This document shows, in pieces, positions 1 to 8,377 of a stretch of 64,000 bases of DNA. Source of the stretch: Oscillospiraceae bacterium. Lineage in GTDB: Bacteria; Bacillota; Clostridia; Oscillospirales; Ruminococcaceae. The notes below the pieces were generated by a model. It saw only the letters and a list, made by a program, of their open reading frames with translations, was not told the origin of the DNA and did not search any database. A program made the position numbers and the translations under genes. How positions within the stretch are numbered: position 1 is the stretch's first letter; each line of letters begins with the position of its first letter. The stretch spans positions 1 to 64,000 of the forward strand of contig JAUNSK010000018.1 in NCBI GenBank assembly GCA_030539275.1, in the 5' to 3' direction.

Positions 1-1
1 A

Positions 2-115
2 TCGACCAAAATAAAACTGAAGGGTGAGTCCGATGGAATAAGCGGTTTTACATATCGACCAAAAATAAAACTGAAGGGTGAGTCCGATGGAATAAGCGGC
101 TATAAAAAAATCTAA
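2..115 (+). CDS. C-terminal tail of an unknown protein with an 18-residue repeat (partial)
   Basis: The frame is open from base 2 to a TAA at 113-115, so this is the end of a gene starting left of the window. It encodes two nearly identical copies of an 18-codon unit: LKGESDGISG is followed by FTYRPKIK, then LKGESDGISG again and a short YKKI tail. At DNA level the copies share about 45 bases; the second has one extra A in an A-run, which makes the period from conserved core to core exactly 54 bases and keeps the frame. That supports selection on the protein rather than a random DNA repeat. I do not recognise the family. Confidence 0.5.
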   Translation, partial: STKIKLKGESDGISGFTYRPKIKLKGESDGISGYKKI

Positions 116-241
116 AGTTTTAATAAGGTGATTCCAATGTAATACTTGAAAAGTTATTAAACACGAAATGAATTTGGGGAATTTGTGTTCTTCAATTTAC
201 ATAAAATGAACAACGATGCATCAGGTAAGTCAGTTAAACAA

Positions 242-521
242 TGATAAATGCTGATAGCAGCATACCAACGGGACGTTACTGATGCAGGCATTTTACATAC
301 AAAATTGAAAGAAAGTGATGTGAATGATCTTCATTAGCATTACGAACAACAGGCAATTGAATAAAAATTGTTAGGAGTGATTCCGCCAAGACATTATCTT
401 AAATGATGAAAGTCATTTAAAAGATGTGAAACATCTTCAAAAAAGCAGCAGACATGGGTTCTGCAATAATCAGTGAAAAGGTGGTACCGATGTACTAAGT
501 GGTAAAATTAAAATTGAATAA
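242..521 (+). pseudogene. Decayed coding sequence, possibly related to the gene at the left edge
   Basis: One frame reads VTDAGILHTKLKESDVNDLH, a TAG (335-337), HYEQQAIE, a TAA (362-364), then KLLGVIPPRHYLK, all in phase. After a -1 shift it continues as LNDESHLKDVKH, and after another shift as FKKAADMGSAIISE. A missing A in an A-run near 476-479 would join this to KGGTDVLSGKIKIE and a TAA at 519-521. That ending resembles KGESDGISGYKKI of the partial gene at 2-115, so this may be a dead paralogue. Two stops and at least three shifts argue that it is not translated. Function unknown; the reconstruction is inference. Confidence 0.42.
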
Positions 522-526
522 AAAGT

Positions 527-567
527 AAAGGAACTGATCAGAGAATGAAACAGTTCCTTTATTTTTT
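527..567. terminator. Bidirectional intrinsic terminator
   Basis: A perfect 10-bp stem (AAAGGAACTG 527-536, CAGTTCCTTT 551-560) is followed by a T-rich tail on the plus strand and preceded by an A-rich tract. It separates the decayed region from the minus-strand small gene ending at 566. Confidence 0.8.
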
Positions 568-793
568 ATTCTTTTGTTTTGTAATCAGATAAAACACTTT
601 TTACTTCGTCTGAGAACTCATATTTTATGATTTTAAGCAGCTCAGGGATAAATGCAGTAATATATGCGCTGTCAAATGTTCCGTCTGCCTGTCTGGAAAA
701 GCTTTCGGTTAATAACTTTTCTGCTTTGTTTTTATTGTCATCGGAAACTCTCTCGAGGATAAAATCATAAAATTTTTTCTGCCCTTCGTTCAT
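566..793 (-). CDS. Small conserved-looking protein of unknown function, 75 aa
   Basis: It encodes 75 residues starting MNEGQKKFYDFILERV, predicted mostly helical with many charged residues. There is no signal peptide, membrane segment or cysteine. An AGGAGAT-like ribosome binding site lies just upstream of the ATG, and a strong terminator lies directly behind the stop, so it looks like a real single gene. The general pattern (amphipathic helices, a central F-x-x-Q-A-D-G-T-F-D segment) recalls small cytosolic proteins common in clostridia without assigned function. I cannot name a family or role. Confidence 0.6.
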   Translation of the reverse strand: MNEGQKKFYDFILERVSDDNKNKAEKLLTESFSRQADGTFDSAYITAFIPELLKIIKYEFSDEVKSVLSDYKTKE

Positions 794-888
794 AGGTATG
801 ATCTCCTTTATTAATATCAGATAGCCCGGCGAAGATGATGATCATGATGATGAAAATGACAGTACACTGATAAACAAACTGGAAAGCC

Positions 889-944
889 AAAAAAAATAAC
901 CCCTGTAATCAGTCAATAAAAACATTATTGCCATAATAACAGGG
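889..944 (-). terminator. Intrinsic terminator downstream of the Rrf2-type regulator
   Basis: On the minus strand CCCTGT (939-944) pairs with ACAGGG (901-906) around an inner AT-rich hairpin. An eight-base U tract follows. It lies 16 bases past the regulator's stop codon. Confidence 0.55.
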
Positions 945-959
945 AAATATGAAGTTCTA

Positions 960-1370
960 CTAATTATTTTTATCTTCTATAAACATATCAAATGTATATT
1001 CGTCCAGCTTATCGCGGACAATAGTTGATATTTCATTAAACACTTTCTGATACTTGCAGCTGTGATCGGATACTCTGTTGCAGCAATTATCAGGGTTCAG
1101 ACATCTGCTGAAGAAATATGTACCCTCAACTGTTTCAATAACAGTACGGAGTTTTATTTCAGATGGCTGCATATTAAGCTCATAACCGCCGTTAGTTCCC
1201 TTAAAGGATTTGACAATTCCGGCGGCAGCAAGTTTTCCAAGTATTTTTAAAGCAAAACGAATTGTAATACAGCTTTTTTCTGAAATTGATTTTGCATCAA
1301 GTCTTTTACCGCTGTTTACAAGACAGTTTACAATTCTGACGGCATAGTCAGCTTCTAAAGTAAGATGCAT
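960..1370 (-). CDS. Rrf2/IscR-family transcriptional regulator
   Basis: Cytosolic DNA-binding protein of 136 residues. The N-terminus (MHLTLEADYAVRIVNCLV) and the wing GTNGGYEL are hallmarks of the Rrf2 winged helix. The effector region holds Cys90, Cys96, Cys97 and Cys105; three cysteines in this region ligate an Fe-S cluster in IscR, NsrR and RsrR, so a redox, NO or Fe-S-status sensor is likely (family knowledge). Targets are unknown: no Fe-S assembly or NO-reductase gene is adjacent. It starts 40 bases after the rpoD stop in the same direction, with an AGGGAG ribosome binding site, so it may be a weakly expressed tail of the dnaG-rpoD transcript. Confidence 0.88.
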   Translation of the reverse strand: MHLTLEADYAVRIVNCLVNSGKRLDAKSISEKSCITIRFALKILGKLAAAGIVKSFKGTNGGYELNMQPSEIKLRTVIETVEGTYFFSRCLNPDNCCNRVSDHSCKYQKVFNEISTIVRDKLDEYTFDMFIEDKNN

Positions 1371-1410
1371 AATAACTCCCTATAAAAACTATTTTGTTTG
1401 TGGCTAATAA

Positions 1411-2493
1411 TCAATCAAGAAAATCCTTGACTTTTTTGCTTCTGCTTGGGTGACGCAGCTTTCTGAGAGCTTTGGCTTCGATCTGTCTTATTCTTTCTCT
1501 CGTAACTTCAAACTCTTTTCCGACTTCTTCGAGAGTTCTGGATCTTCCGTCTTCCAGACCAAAACGAAGTTTCAGAACCTTTGCTTCACGTTCAGTCAGA
1601 GTATTAAGAACTTCGTTGAGCTGTTCCTTGAGAAGTATAAGTGATGCAGCTTCAGCTGGAGCAGGAGCGTCGTCATCAGGAATAAAATCACCAAGATGGC
1701 TGTCCTCTTCTTCTCCGATAGGTGTCTCGAGTGAGACAGGATCCTGAGCAATTCTCATTATTTCACGTACTCGCTCAACAGGCATTTCAAGTCTTTCTGC
1801 AATTTCATCTGCAGTCGGGTCATGACCGTTTTCATGGAGAAGCTGGCTTGTAATTTTTTTAACCTTTGTAATTGTTTCAACCATATGAACAGGAATACGT
1901 ATTGTACGTGCCTGGTCAGCAATAGCTCTTGTAATAGCCTGTCTTATCCACCATGTAGCATATGTTGAGAACTTAAAACCTTTTGTATGGTCAAATTTCT
2001 CGACAGCTTTAATAAGACCAAGGTTGCCTTCCTGGATAAGATCAAGGAACTGCATACCACGTCCGCCGTATCTTTTTGCAATACTTACAACAAGTCGGAG
2101 GTTAGCTTCGGAAAGACGTTTTTTTGCATACGGATCCCCTTTGGACATCCTTTCAGCAAGTTCAATTTCTTCTTCCGCAGATAAAAGCGGAACACGACCG
2201 ATCTCCTTGAGGTATATCTTTACAGGGTCATCAATTGCTATTCCCTCAGTTGAAAGAGCCATTTCGAGATCATCATTAAGAGATGAATCAAGCCCGATCT
2301 TTAAATCAGTATCAGGAGAGAAGTCTTCTACTATTTCTATATTAAGGCCTGCGCATGTTTCATAGAAAGAATCCATCTGATCCACATCGAAGTCAGTTTC
2401 TTCAAGTGCATCTGTTATTTCTTTAGTTGTAAGTTTTCCAGTAAGCTTACCTTGTTCGAGTAAGCTTTCAATAGTCTTCTTTTCGTTAGCCAT
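1411..2493 (-). CDS. rpoD: Primary sigma factor (sigma-70/SigA)
   Basis: Housekeeping sigma subunit that directs RNA polymerase to -35/-10 promoters. At 360 residues it has the short Gram-positive layout: a region 1.1-like head, region 1.2 ([17 protein letters not shown]), region 2 with [26 protein letters not shown] and [13 protein letters not shown], region 3, and region 4 ending [20 protein letters not shown] strong AGGAGG site precedes the ATG. It follows dnaG by 11 bases, the classical macromolecular-synthesis operon of Firmicutes, here without rpsU. Consensus TTGACA/TATAAT promoters found throughout the window are its expected targets. Confidence 0.98.
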   Translation of the reverse strand: MANEKKTIESLLEQGKLTGKLTTKEITDALEETDFDVDQMDSFYETCAGLNIEIVEDFSPDTDLKIGLDSSLNDDLEMALSTEGIAIDDPVKIYLKEIGRVPLLSAEEEIELAERMSKGDPYAKKRLSEANLRLVVSIAKRYGGRGMQFLDLIQEGNLGLIKAVEKFDHTKGFKFSTYATWWIRQAITRAIADQARTIRIPVHMVETITKVKKITSQLLHENGHDPTADEIAERLEMPVERVREIMRIAQDPVSLETPIGEEEDSHLGDFIPDDDAPAPAEAASLILLKEQLNEVLNTLTEREAKVLKLRFGLEDGRSRTLEEVGKEFEVTRERIRQIEAKALRKLRHPSRSKKVKDFLD

Positions 2494-2504
2494 TAAAATT
2501 CCTC

Positions 2505-4256
2505 CTACTTTTTGTTTTTAAGCTGTTGTTGTATTTTTAGCAAGTCATCATCTGACAGTTCGACTTCATTATTATATACAAAACCAGCATTAAAATTCTT
2601 TAATACGTCAACACAGTCCAAAATAGTTTGTTCAGTAATAGTTTTATCTCTGTTTTTCGCTTCAATTCCGCATATTTTTCCCATTTGGGAGCTGTCGAAA
2701 AATTCTGATAAAAGTGATACCGAGAAAACAGTAGATTCTTTTATCGCTTTACAGACCTCAGAAAATACCTTTTTATTAAAAGCTGTAACAAATTCATCAG
2801 TACTAATGACAGACGTTATATGTTCTAGCTTGTCCGGATTTTTCATCAGATATGAAATGATATATTCTTCTGCTTTGTTCTGCTTAGGATATTTGACTGA
2901 ATCAGGATTTACTGTATCAGGCATATTTAAACTGGTCTCTATAGTCTTCCATTCTTTCTTTTTCTGTATAAGAGAGCGTTTTTTAAGTGTAGACTCAAGC
3001 TGTATATGTAAAACGTTCGTGTTAATGTCAGCATCTCTGGAGACCCTGGATATATAGACATCCCTGGCTATGGGATCAGTCAGCTCTGCAATTATGCCGA
3101 TCGCCCGGCGCAGGTAATCAACTTTTCCGGCTTCAGTACTGATATCAGCTTCTGCTTTGCATTTATCAAGCTGAAAATTTACAGCATCTCCTGATTGTTC
3201 AAGGAGAAGTCTGAATTTGGTAGAGCCGAATTTTTTAATGTATTCGTCAGGATCTTTGGCACCTGACATATTGATGATCTTTACTGAAACTCCGACAGCT
3301 GTAAGAAGGTTAATAGCCCTTTGTGTTGCTGCCACACCTGCTTTGTCACTGTCATATGCAATAACGATCTCAGATGCATACTGAGACATAATTCTGGCCT
3401 GTTCTGAAGTAAGGGATGTACCAAGTGTTGCCACAACATTTTCAAATCCGGCCTGGTTAATAGTTATTACATCCATGTATCCTTCTGCAAGAATTAGACG
3501 TTTGGAATCGGAGTTCTTTGCAAAGTTAAGTGAGAACAAATTTCTGCTTTTTTTAAATACCGGAGTATCTGATGAATTTATATACTTAGCAGAATCTCCG
3601 GAAAGAATTCTGCCTCCGAATGCTATAACATTTCCGCGAAGATCTATAATAGGGAACATAACGCGGTTTCTGAAAACATCATAAATACGACCGTTGGAAT
3701 TTTTGCGGCAGACACAAGCCTCGATCATTTCATCTTCAGTAAAACCTGATTTTATGAGATGATCATGAAGAGCATTCCAGTTGTCAGGCGCATATCCAAG
3801 TCCGTACTTTTTAATTGTCGCAGCCGATAGACAGCGTGATTTAAAATATGCACGCCCCGGTGCTCCTGCACCTGAGAGCAGTGTTTTATAATAAAAGTTT
3901 GCAGTTTCACGGTTTATTTCAAGTGTTCTTGCTTTTATATGAGCTGACTTATCATTTATAGAATTGTCAGGAATATCTATACCGGCACGCTGTGCCAGAT
4001 ATTTTACTGATTCTATATATGACAGATTTTCAATACGTTCAACAAATGTAATAACATCTCCGCCGGCTCCGCATCCGAAACAGTAAAAACTCTGGGTATC
4101 AACATAAACTGTACACGAAGGAGTTTTCTCAGAGTGAAAAGGACAAAGGCATGTATATGTTGTTCCTCTTCTTTTCAGGCTTACATAAGATGAAAATAAG
4201 TCCTCAATAGGATTACCAAGTCTGAGCTGGTATATAAAATCATCACTAAAAGCCAT
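2505..4256 (-). CDS. dnaG: DNA primase
   Basis: Synthesises RNA primers for replication at the fork together with DnaB helicase. The 583-residue protein opens with the CHC2 zinc ribbon ([13 protein letters not shown] and [10 protein letters not shown], residues about 37-65). The catalytic core and Toprim domain follow, with EGYMDV around residue 260 and YDSDKAG around 305 as the metal-binding acidic motifs. The C-terminal 150 residues are the variable helicase-binding part. Length is normal for the family. It is the first gene of the dnaG-rpoD pair. Confidence 0.97.
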   Translation of the reverse strand: MAFSDDFIYQLRLGNPIEDLFSSYVSLKRRGTTYTCLCPFHSEKTPSCTVYVDTQSFYCFGCGAGGDVITFVERIENLSYIESVKYLAQRAGIDIPDNSINDKSAHIKARTLEINRETANFYYKTLLSGAGAPGRAYFKSRCLSAATIKKYGLGYAPDNWNALHDHLIKSGFTEDEMIEACVCRKNSNGRIYDVFRNRVMFPIIDLRGNVIAFGGRILSGDSAKYINSSDTPVFKKSRNLFSLNFAKNSDSKRLILAEGYMDVITINQAGFENVVATLGTSLTSEQARIMSQYASEIVIAYDSDKAGVAATQRAINLLTAVGVSVKIINMSGAKDPDEYIKKFGSTKFRLLLEQSGDAVNFQLDKCKAEADISTEAGKVDYLRRAIGIIAELTDPIARDVYISRVSRDADINTNVLHIQLESTLKKRSLIQKKKEWKTIETSLNMPDTVNPDSVKYPKQNKAEEYIISYLMKNPDKLEHITSVISTDEFVTAFNKKVFSEVCKAIKESTVFSVSLLSEFFDSSQMGKICGIEAKNRDKTITEQTILDCVDVLKNFNAGFVYNNEVELSDDDLLKIQQQLKNKK

Positions 4257-4314
4257 GTTTCACCTCCGCTGCAGCTTTATATAAATGTACCTGTATACTT
4301 ATACTTGCTGAATT

Positions 4315-4352
4315 TAAAAAAACCTTTAGAAAAAGATAAATATCTAAAAGTT
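4315..4352 (-). terminator. Intrinsic terminator of the YigZ-family gene
   Basis: A ten-pair stem with one G-U (4343-4352 with 4321-4330) is followed on the minus strand by a run of U. It overlaps the stop codon of the gene at 4344, insulating it from dnaG. Confidence 0.7.
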
Positions 4353-4961
4353 TTCGAATAATTTCTGATCTTTTTTTATCTTTACCTTTCCGTTTGAAGT
4401 TTCTGTCAGTTTATCACTGAGAGCATTAAAATACTGTTCTTTGACCAGAATATCCATCCGGACCATTTCGCCAAAGTCTGAAGACAGTTCTTTTATTTCA
4501 AACTGCGGAAGGAGATATGATATTTTATTATAAAGGTTGTAATCCATTACTATCTGTGTTTTGTAACATTCACACATATTCAGTATACAGCTTTTTTCAA
4601 CAGCAAGTTTTGCAGCTGTTGAATATGCTCTGACAAGGCCTCCGCCTCCCAGAAGAATACCTCCGAAATACCTTGTGACTACACAGCATACATCAGTAAG
4701 GCTGTGTTTGTGAAGAATATCAAGAACAGGTACTCCGGCTGTGCCCTGAGGCTCGCCGTCATCTGAGTATCTGGAAATATTGTTATCTCTGACGATATAT
4801 GCGTAAACATTATGGGTTGCCTTTCTGTGCATTGCTTTTATTTCATTGATGAAAGCGACGGCTTCATCATTTGTTGCAACAGGAGCCAGATAGGCTATAA
4901 ATTCTGAACGACGTTCAGTAAATGAAGTATCCGTACGTTGTCTGATAGTTCTGTAACCCAT
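4344..4961 (-). CDS. YigZ/IMPACT-family protein (UPF0029)
   Basis: A 205-residue cytosolic protein. It carries the conserved block RRSEFIAYLAPV near residue 20, the N-terminal core segment with YSDDGEPQGTAG (residues 66-77) and CCVVTRYFGGILLGGGGLVRAY (residues 93-114), which define the IMPACT fold. A ferredoxin-like C-terminal domain follows. Family members bind or clear nascent or misfolded RNA or protein and inhibit GCN2 in eukaryotes; the bacterial role is poorly defined. It sits alone between dnaG and rpmE with its own terminator. Confidence 0.9.
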   Translation of the reverse strand: MGYRTIRQRTDTSFTERRSEFIAYLAPVATNDEAVAFINEIKAMHRKATHNVYAYIVRDNNISRYSDDGEPQGTAGVPVLDILHKHSLTDVCCVVTRYFGGILLGGGGLVRAYSTAAKLAVEKSCILNMCECYKTQIVMDYNLYNKISYLLPQFEIKELSSDFGEMVRMDILVKEQYFNALSDKLTETSNGKVKIKKDQKLFENF

Positions 4962-4977
4962 GATATGATAGTCCTCT

Positions 4978-5013
4978 TCAAATAAATAAAGGGCGACCTT
5001 TTATAGTCACCCT
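4978..5013 (-). terminator. Terminator of rpmE
   Basis: AGGGTGAC pairs with GTCGCCCT (one G-U) on the minus strand across an 8-base loop, followed by TTATTTATTT. It begins 17 bases after the rpmE stop. Confidence 0.75.
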
Positions 5014-5029
5014 GTCAGATAGCATAAAG

Positions 5030-5233
5030 CTATTTGCTCTTGCCGAAACGCTTATTAAATCTGTCTACACGTCCGCCAGTATCAATAAGCTTCTGCTTAC
5101 CAGTGAAAAACGGGTGGCACTTTGAACAAATTTCAACCTTGATATCCTTCTTAGTTGAACGAGTTTCAATTACATTGCCGCATGCACATGTGATTGTAGT
5201 TTTTTCAAAATCAGGATGTATGCCATTTTTCAT
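5030..5233 (-). CDS. rpmE: Ribosomal protein bL31, zinc-binding form
   Basis: Component of the large ribosomal subunit at the central protuberance. The 67-residue product starts MKNGIHPDF and contains two cysteine pairs (CAC and CSKC) that bind zinc, so this is the zinc-containing rather than the zinc-independent paralogue. The frame is open for 16 further codons upstream, but the ATG at 5233 is preferred because an AGAGGTGA site stands directly before it and the protein matches the family's N-terminus. A minus-strand promoter at 5329-5357 and a terminator at 4978-5013 make it a single-gene unit. Confidence 0.95.
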   Translation of the reverse strand: MKNGIHPDFEKTTITCACGNVIETRSTKKDIKVEICSKCHPFFTGKQKLIDTGGRVDRFNKRFGKSK

Positions 5234-5328
5234 AAGAAAGTCACCTCTTTCAAAACTATTATGATTAACATAGTAGCCCATCAGTTACTTTAGACAGTAG
5301 TACTATCGATAATTCACTTGTAAAATAA

Positions 5329-5357
5329 ATTATATCATACTATTATGTAAAATACAA
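5329..5357 (-). promoter_or_regulatory. Promoter of rpmE
   Basis: On the minus strand TTGTAT (5352-5357) and TATAAT (5329-5334) are separated by 17 bases, about 100 bases upstream of the rpmE start. Confidence 0.65.
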
Positions 5358-5416
5358 GCCTTTTTATTAAAAAAAATCAACTTTTTATTCATCACTTTTT
5401 GTGAATAGTACAAAAT

Positions 5417-5450
5417 AAAAACCATACTGCAGAAGTATGGTTTTTATATA
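5417..5450. terminator. Terminator downstream of phosphoglucomutase
   Basis: The 12-bp inverted repeat AAAAACCATACT / AGTATGGTTTTT carries A and T runs on both sides, so it can work in either direction. It lies about 20 bases past the phosphoglucomutase stop. Confidence 0.8.
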
Positions 5451-5467
5451 ATAAGTTAATCGAGTTA

Positions 5468-7183
5468 TCAGAAGCCAAGTATAGATTTGAAATCAGCGCT
5501 TAATTTTTCACACTGTTTGTCAGCTTCTTCATGGGTGTTTCCAGTTGTAGTATAGTATGCCTTGATCTTTGGCTCAGTGCCTGAAGGTCTGATCACTACT
5601 GAAGCATTGTTTTCAAGCTTGAAAACAAGAACATCAGATTCAGGAAGAGTAAGTTCACTGACAGCGCCTGTTTCAATACACTTTGATTTACCGGTCAGGT
5701 AATCTTCAAATACTACAAGCTTTAATCCGCCTATCTGCGCAGGATGATTTGTACGAAGTGAAGTCATTATTTCCTTCATCTTCTCCATACCTGTTACGCC
5801 TTCGCAGGTAAAACTCTCAAGAGCATGCTTGTAAACACCGTATTTTTTATACATTTTCTCTCTTGCATCGAGAAGGGAAATACCTAGTGTCCTGTAGTAC
5901 GCTGCCATCTCACAGATGAGCATTGATGCAACAACTGCATCCTTGTCTCTTACATAAGAACCTGCAAGATATCCGTAGCTCTCTTCAAATCCGAATATAT
6001 AGCGGTCAGCTTCACCGTCTGCTTCAAGAAGACCGATCTGTTCACCGATAAACTTAAATCCCGTAAGAACATTTCTGATTTCAACGTTATAATGCTTTGC
6101 AATTGCATTTGCAATATCAGTTGTTACAATAGTTTTTACTGCTACAGGGTTTTCAGGCATTGTTCCTGCTTTTGTGCGTTCTTCGCAGATGTATTCGAGA
6201 AGCATAGCACCAACTTCATTGCCGGAGAAAAGTACATAACCGTTTTCAGATGGAACAGCAATACCGACTCTGTCTGCATCAGGATCAGTTGCAAGAAGGA
6301 GGTCAGGCTTAACTGTTTCACAAAGCTTAAGTCCGAGTGCAAGCGCTTCTTTTATTTCAGGGTTAGGATAAGGGCATGTTGTGAAGTTGCCGTCCGGATT
6401 TTCCTGCTCAGGTACAACTGTTACATCGGTAATACCAACTTTTTTCAAAATGGTTCTAACCGGCTTGTTGCCTGTTCCGTTAAGCGGAGTATATACAACC
6501 TTAAGACCGCTGTCTGCGATAATATCTGTGTGTATACCCTGGGCACATACATTTTTGTAGTAATTATCTATAACATCCTGACTGATATATTCTATAGAAC
6601 CGCTGGAAATTCCATCTTCAAATGAAATATATTTTGGTCCTCCGAACATTTCAACCGAATTGATCTTGCCGATAACAGTGTTTGCTGCATCAATTGTGAT
6701 CTGGCATCCGTCGCTGCCATATACTTTGTAGCCGTTATATTTTGCAGGATTGTGACTGGCTGTTACTACGATTCCTGCGCTGCAGCCAAGTTCACGAACG
6801 GCAAATGAGAGTGTAGGTGTCGGCATAAGTTCATTGTATATATAAACTTTAATTCCGTTTGCTGCAAGAACTCCGGCAGCTGCTTTTGCAAAAACATCAG
6901 ATTTAATACGGCTGTCATAAGCAATCGCAACACTCGGATCTGTACATAATGAATTAACGTAATCAGCAAGACCCTGTGTGGCTCTTCTGATTGTGTAAAT
7001 GTTCAGTCTGTATGTTCCGGCACCGATAACACCGCGCAAACCACCGGTACCAAATTCAAGATCTCTGTAAAATCTGTCCTTTATTGCGTCATTATCACCA
7101 GCTATTGAAGACAATTCAGCCTGCAGATCAGGGTCCTCAACAGCTTTATTTGTCCATAGGGTGTACAATTCCATCTCTTTCAT
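5468..7183 (-). CDS. Phosphoglucomutase / phosphomannomutase (alpha-D-phosphohexomutase)
   Basis: Interconverts glucose 1-phosphate and glucose 6-phosphate, feeding glycogen, UDP-glucose and cell-surface sugar synthesis. The 571-residue form shows the phosphoserine loop TASHNP (Ser143), the metal-binding loop DPDADR, the sugar-binding loop GFEESYG and the phosphate-binding RPSGTEPK near the C-terminus. An in-frame ATG 18 codons further upstream (7237) is rejected as start. It falls in an extended -10 element (TGTTATAAT, -10 at 7236-7241), while the ATG at 7183 has AGAGGAG before it. It resembles the PgcA type of Bacillus in length. Confidence 0.95.
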   Translation of the reverse strand: MKEMELYTLWTNKAVEDPDLQAELSSIAGDNDAIKDRFYRDLEFGTGGLRGVIGAGTYRLNIYTIRRATQGLADYVNSLCTDPSVAIAYDSRIKSDVFAKAAAGVLAANGIKVYIYNELMPTPTLSFAVRELGCSAGIVVTASHNPAKYNGYKVYGSDGCQITIDAANTVIGKINSVEMFGGPKYISFEDGISSGSIEYISQDVIDNYYKNVCAQGIHTDIIADSGLKVVYTPLNGTGNKPVRTILKKVGITDVTVVPEQENPDGNFTTCPYPNPEIKEALALGLKLCETVKPDLLLATDPDADRVGIAVPSENGYVLFSGNEVGAMLLEYICEERTKAGTMPENPVAVKTIVTTDIANAIAKHYNVEIRNVLTGFKFIGEQIGLLEADGEADRYIFGFEESYGYLAGSYVRDKDAVVASMLICEMAAYYRTLGISLLDAREKMYKKYGVYKHALESFTCEGVTGMEKMKEIMTSLRTNHPAQIGGLKLVVFEDYLTGKSKCIETGAVSELTLPESDVLVFKLENNASVVIRPSGTEPKIKAYYTTTGNTHEEADKQCEKLSADFKSILGF

Positions 7184-7235
7184 AATTATATACTCCTCTG
7201 ATAAGTCTGATAGTTTATAAACATTCTCAAAAGAC

Positions 7236-7246
7236 ATTATAACATA
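7236..7246 (-). promoter_or_regulatory. Extended -10 promoter of the phosphoglucomutase gene
   Basis: Minus-strand TG-T-TATAAT with no clear -35; the predicted start of transcription is near 7229, giving a leader of about 45 bases. It decides the start codon choice for the gene. Confidence 0.55.
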
Positions 7247-7403
7247 AATCGTCCTCGTTTTAAAGATGTTTTGTAAAAAAAATAAAAAACAGCAATTAAA
7301 TTTTGTTGCTATTTATTGCCCGAATCTGTATGAATGTATTAAAATAAAGACATAAGAGCACGAAAAATAATATTTCTGGAATGCAGATGTATGATTACTG
7401 TAA

Positions 7404-7429
7404 AATATTTATCTTTACATGTAAATATT
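7404..7429. repeat. Inverted repeat AATATTTA-N10-TAAATATT in a 300-base intergenic region
   Basis: The arms are perfect 8-mers (7404-7411 and 7422-7429). It lies about 50 bases upstream of the HAD gene's -35, so it may be an operator. Otherwise the gap 7242-7476 is AT-rich and holds nothing I recognise. Confidence 0.3.
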
Positions 7430-7476
7430 ATATGCTGATTTATTGAAAAAATGTGTACAGTAGCTTTTAAGCGTGA

Positions 7477-7505
7477 TTGACATAAAAAAATGCATAATAT
7501 ATAAT
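7477..7505 (+). promoter_or_regulatory. Consensus sigma-A promoter of the HAD gene
   Basis: TTGACA (7477-7482) and TATAAT (7500-7505) with a 17-base spacer, a perfect consensus, followed by GAGGAG and the ATG at 7541. Confidence 0.85.
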
Positions 7506-7540
7506 AATTAGAAGAAATATGTGAGGAGAGTATTAACAAT

Positions 7541-8167
7541 ATGAAATATGACAGTATAATATTTGATCTTGACGGAACTCTTTGGGACAGTGCCGAGGGA
7601 ATCTGCGGAGTATGGGATCAGGTCATCGCTCAGTATCCCGGAGTGGACGCCAAAATATCAGTTGAAGAACTGCACAGATGTATGGGACATACAATAGACG
7701 AAATAGCTGTTATGCTTTTTCCAGATACTGATCCACAGCTGCGCTGCGAGATGATGAAAAAATGCTGCAGTGATGAGTGTGAGTATCTTTCACATCATGG
7801 AGGAACGCTTTACGGTGATCATGATGTGATTCTTGGCTGCCTTGCGGAAAAATATAAGCTGTTTATAGTGAGTAACTGTCAGTGCGGATATATCGAAAGC
7901 TATCTTACAGCACATAATACTAAAAAATACTTTACCGATATAGAGTGTATAGGAAACACAGGTTTGTCAAAAGGGGAAAATATCAGTCTTGTCATAAAGC
8001 GCAATAATCTGAAACATCCTGTTTATGTTGGTGACACACAGACTGATGCAGATGCAGCACACTATGCAGGAATTGATTTTGTTTTTGCACAGTATGGTTT
8101 CGGAAACGTTGAAAAGTATGAATATGCCATTACATCACTGGATCAGCTGCAAAACACTATAGACTGA
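7541..8167 (+). CDS. HAD-superfamily hydrolase (phosphoglycolate phosphatase-like)
   Basis: Predicted cytosolic phosphomonoesterase of 208 residues. Motif I is FDLDGTLWDS (residues 8-17, nucleophile Asp9, acid/base Asp11), motif II is IVSNC, and motif IV is VGDTQTDADAA. A four-helix cap lies between motifs I and II (subclass C1). This is the Gph/PgmB-like branch; substrates could be phosphoglycolate, a sugar phosphate or a nucleotide, and the sequence does not settle which. It is a single-gene unit with a perfect promoter and a strong terminator. Confidence 0.88.
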   Translation: MKYDSIIFDLDGTLWDSAEGICGVWDQVIAQYPGVDAKISVEELHRCMGHTIDEIAVMLFPDTDPQLRCEMMKKCCSDECEYLSHHGGTLYGDHDVILGCLAEKYKLFIVSNCQCGYIESYLTAHNTKKYFTDIECIGNTGLSKGENISLVIKRNNLKHPVYVGDTQTDADAAHYAGIDFVFAQYGFGNVEKYEYAITSLDQLQNTID

Positions 8168-8190
8168 CAGTAAGCTTTTAAATAATTATA

Positions 8191-8236
8191 CAGCATAGGA
8201 TCTATTCAGGAAATTATAGATCCTATGCTGTTTTTT
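8191..8236 (+). terminator. Terminator of the HAD gene
   Basis: A perfect 15-bp stem (8191-8205 with 8216-8230) is followed by TTTTTT. Confidence 0.92.
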
Positions 8237-8243
8237 ATGTAAA

Positions 8244-8363
8244 TTGAACTTAAATTGAACTTTTATAAATAAATGAACTTTTTCCAACTTTTTGTTGACA
8301 TTTTTTTTGAACTATGTTATACTTTATAACATAAACATTGAACTGTTATACATAAGTTGAACT
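8244..8363 (+). promoter_or_regulatory. Operator array of TTGAACT boxes around the XRE-aminotransferase promoter
   Basis: The heptamer TTGAACT occurs in the same orientation at 8244, 8255, 8307, 8338 and 8357, plus a variant ATGAACT at 8273. A perfect 9-bp inverted repeat TATGTTATA-CTT-TATAACATA (8313-8333) sits on the -10. Since the gene itself encodes an HTH domain, autoregulation through these sites is the simplest reading (inference). Confidence 0.65.
8295..8323 (+). promoter_or_regulatory. Promoter of the XRE-aminotransferase gene
   Basis: TTGACA (8295-8300), a 17-base spacer and TATACT (8318-8323) with an extended TG at 8315-8316. The -10 is buried inside the palindrome, so bound protein would block polymerase. 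Confidence 0.85.
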
Positions 8364-8377
8364 TTGAGGTGATAATA

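Noticed and set aside
471-567. T-box riboswitch suggested by AGGTGGTACCGATG followed by a terminator
   Set aside because: No gene follows on the plus strand, no specifier hairpin is visible, and the same string is explained as coding remnant (KGGTDVLSG) resembling the repeat at 2-115.
826-900. Short frame rich in Asp/His (DDDHDDENDS) upstream of the small gene
   Set aside because: It has no start codon or ribosome binding site and is too short; at most the remains of a gene end.
6092-6625. 177-codon open frame opposite the phosphoglucomutase gene
   Set aside because: It lies wholly inside a clear gene on the other strand, is cysteine- and phenylalanine-rich as antisense frames are, and lacks a ribosome binding site.
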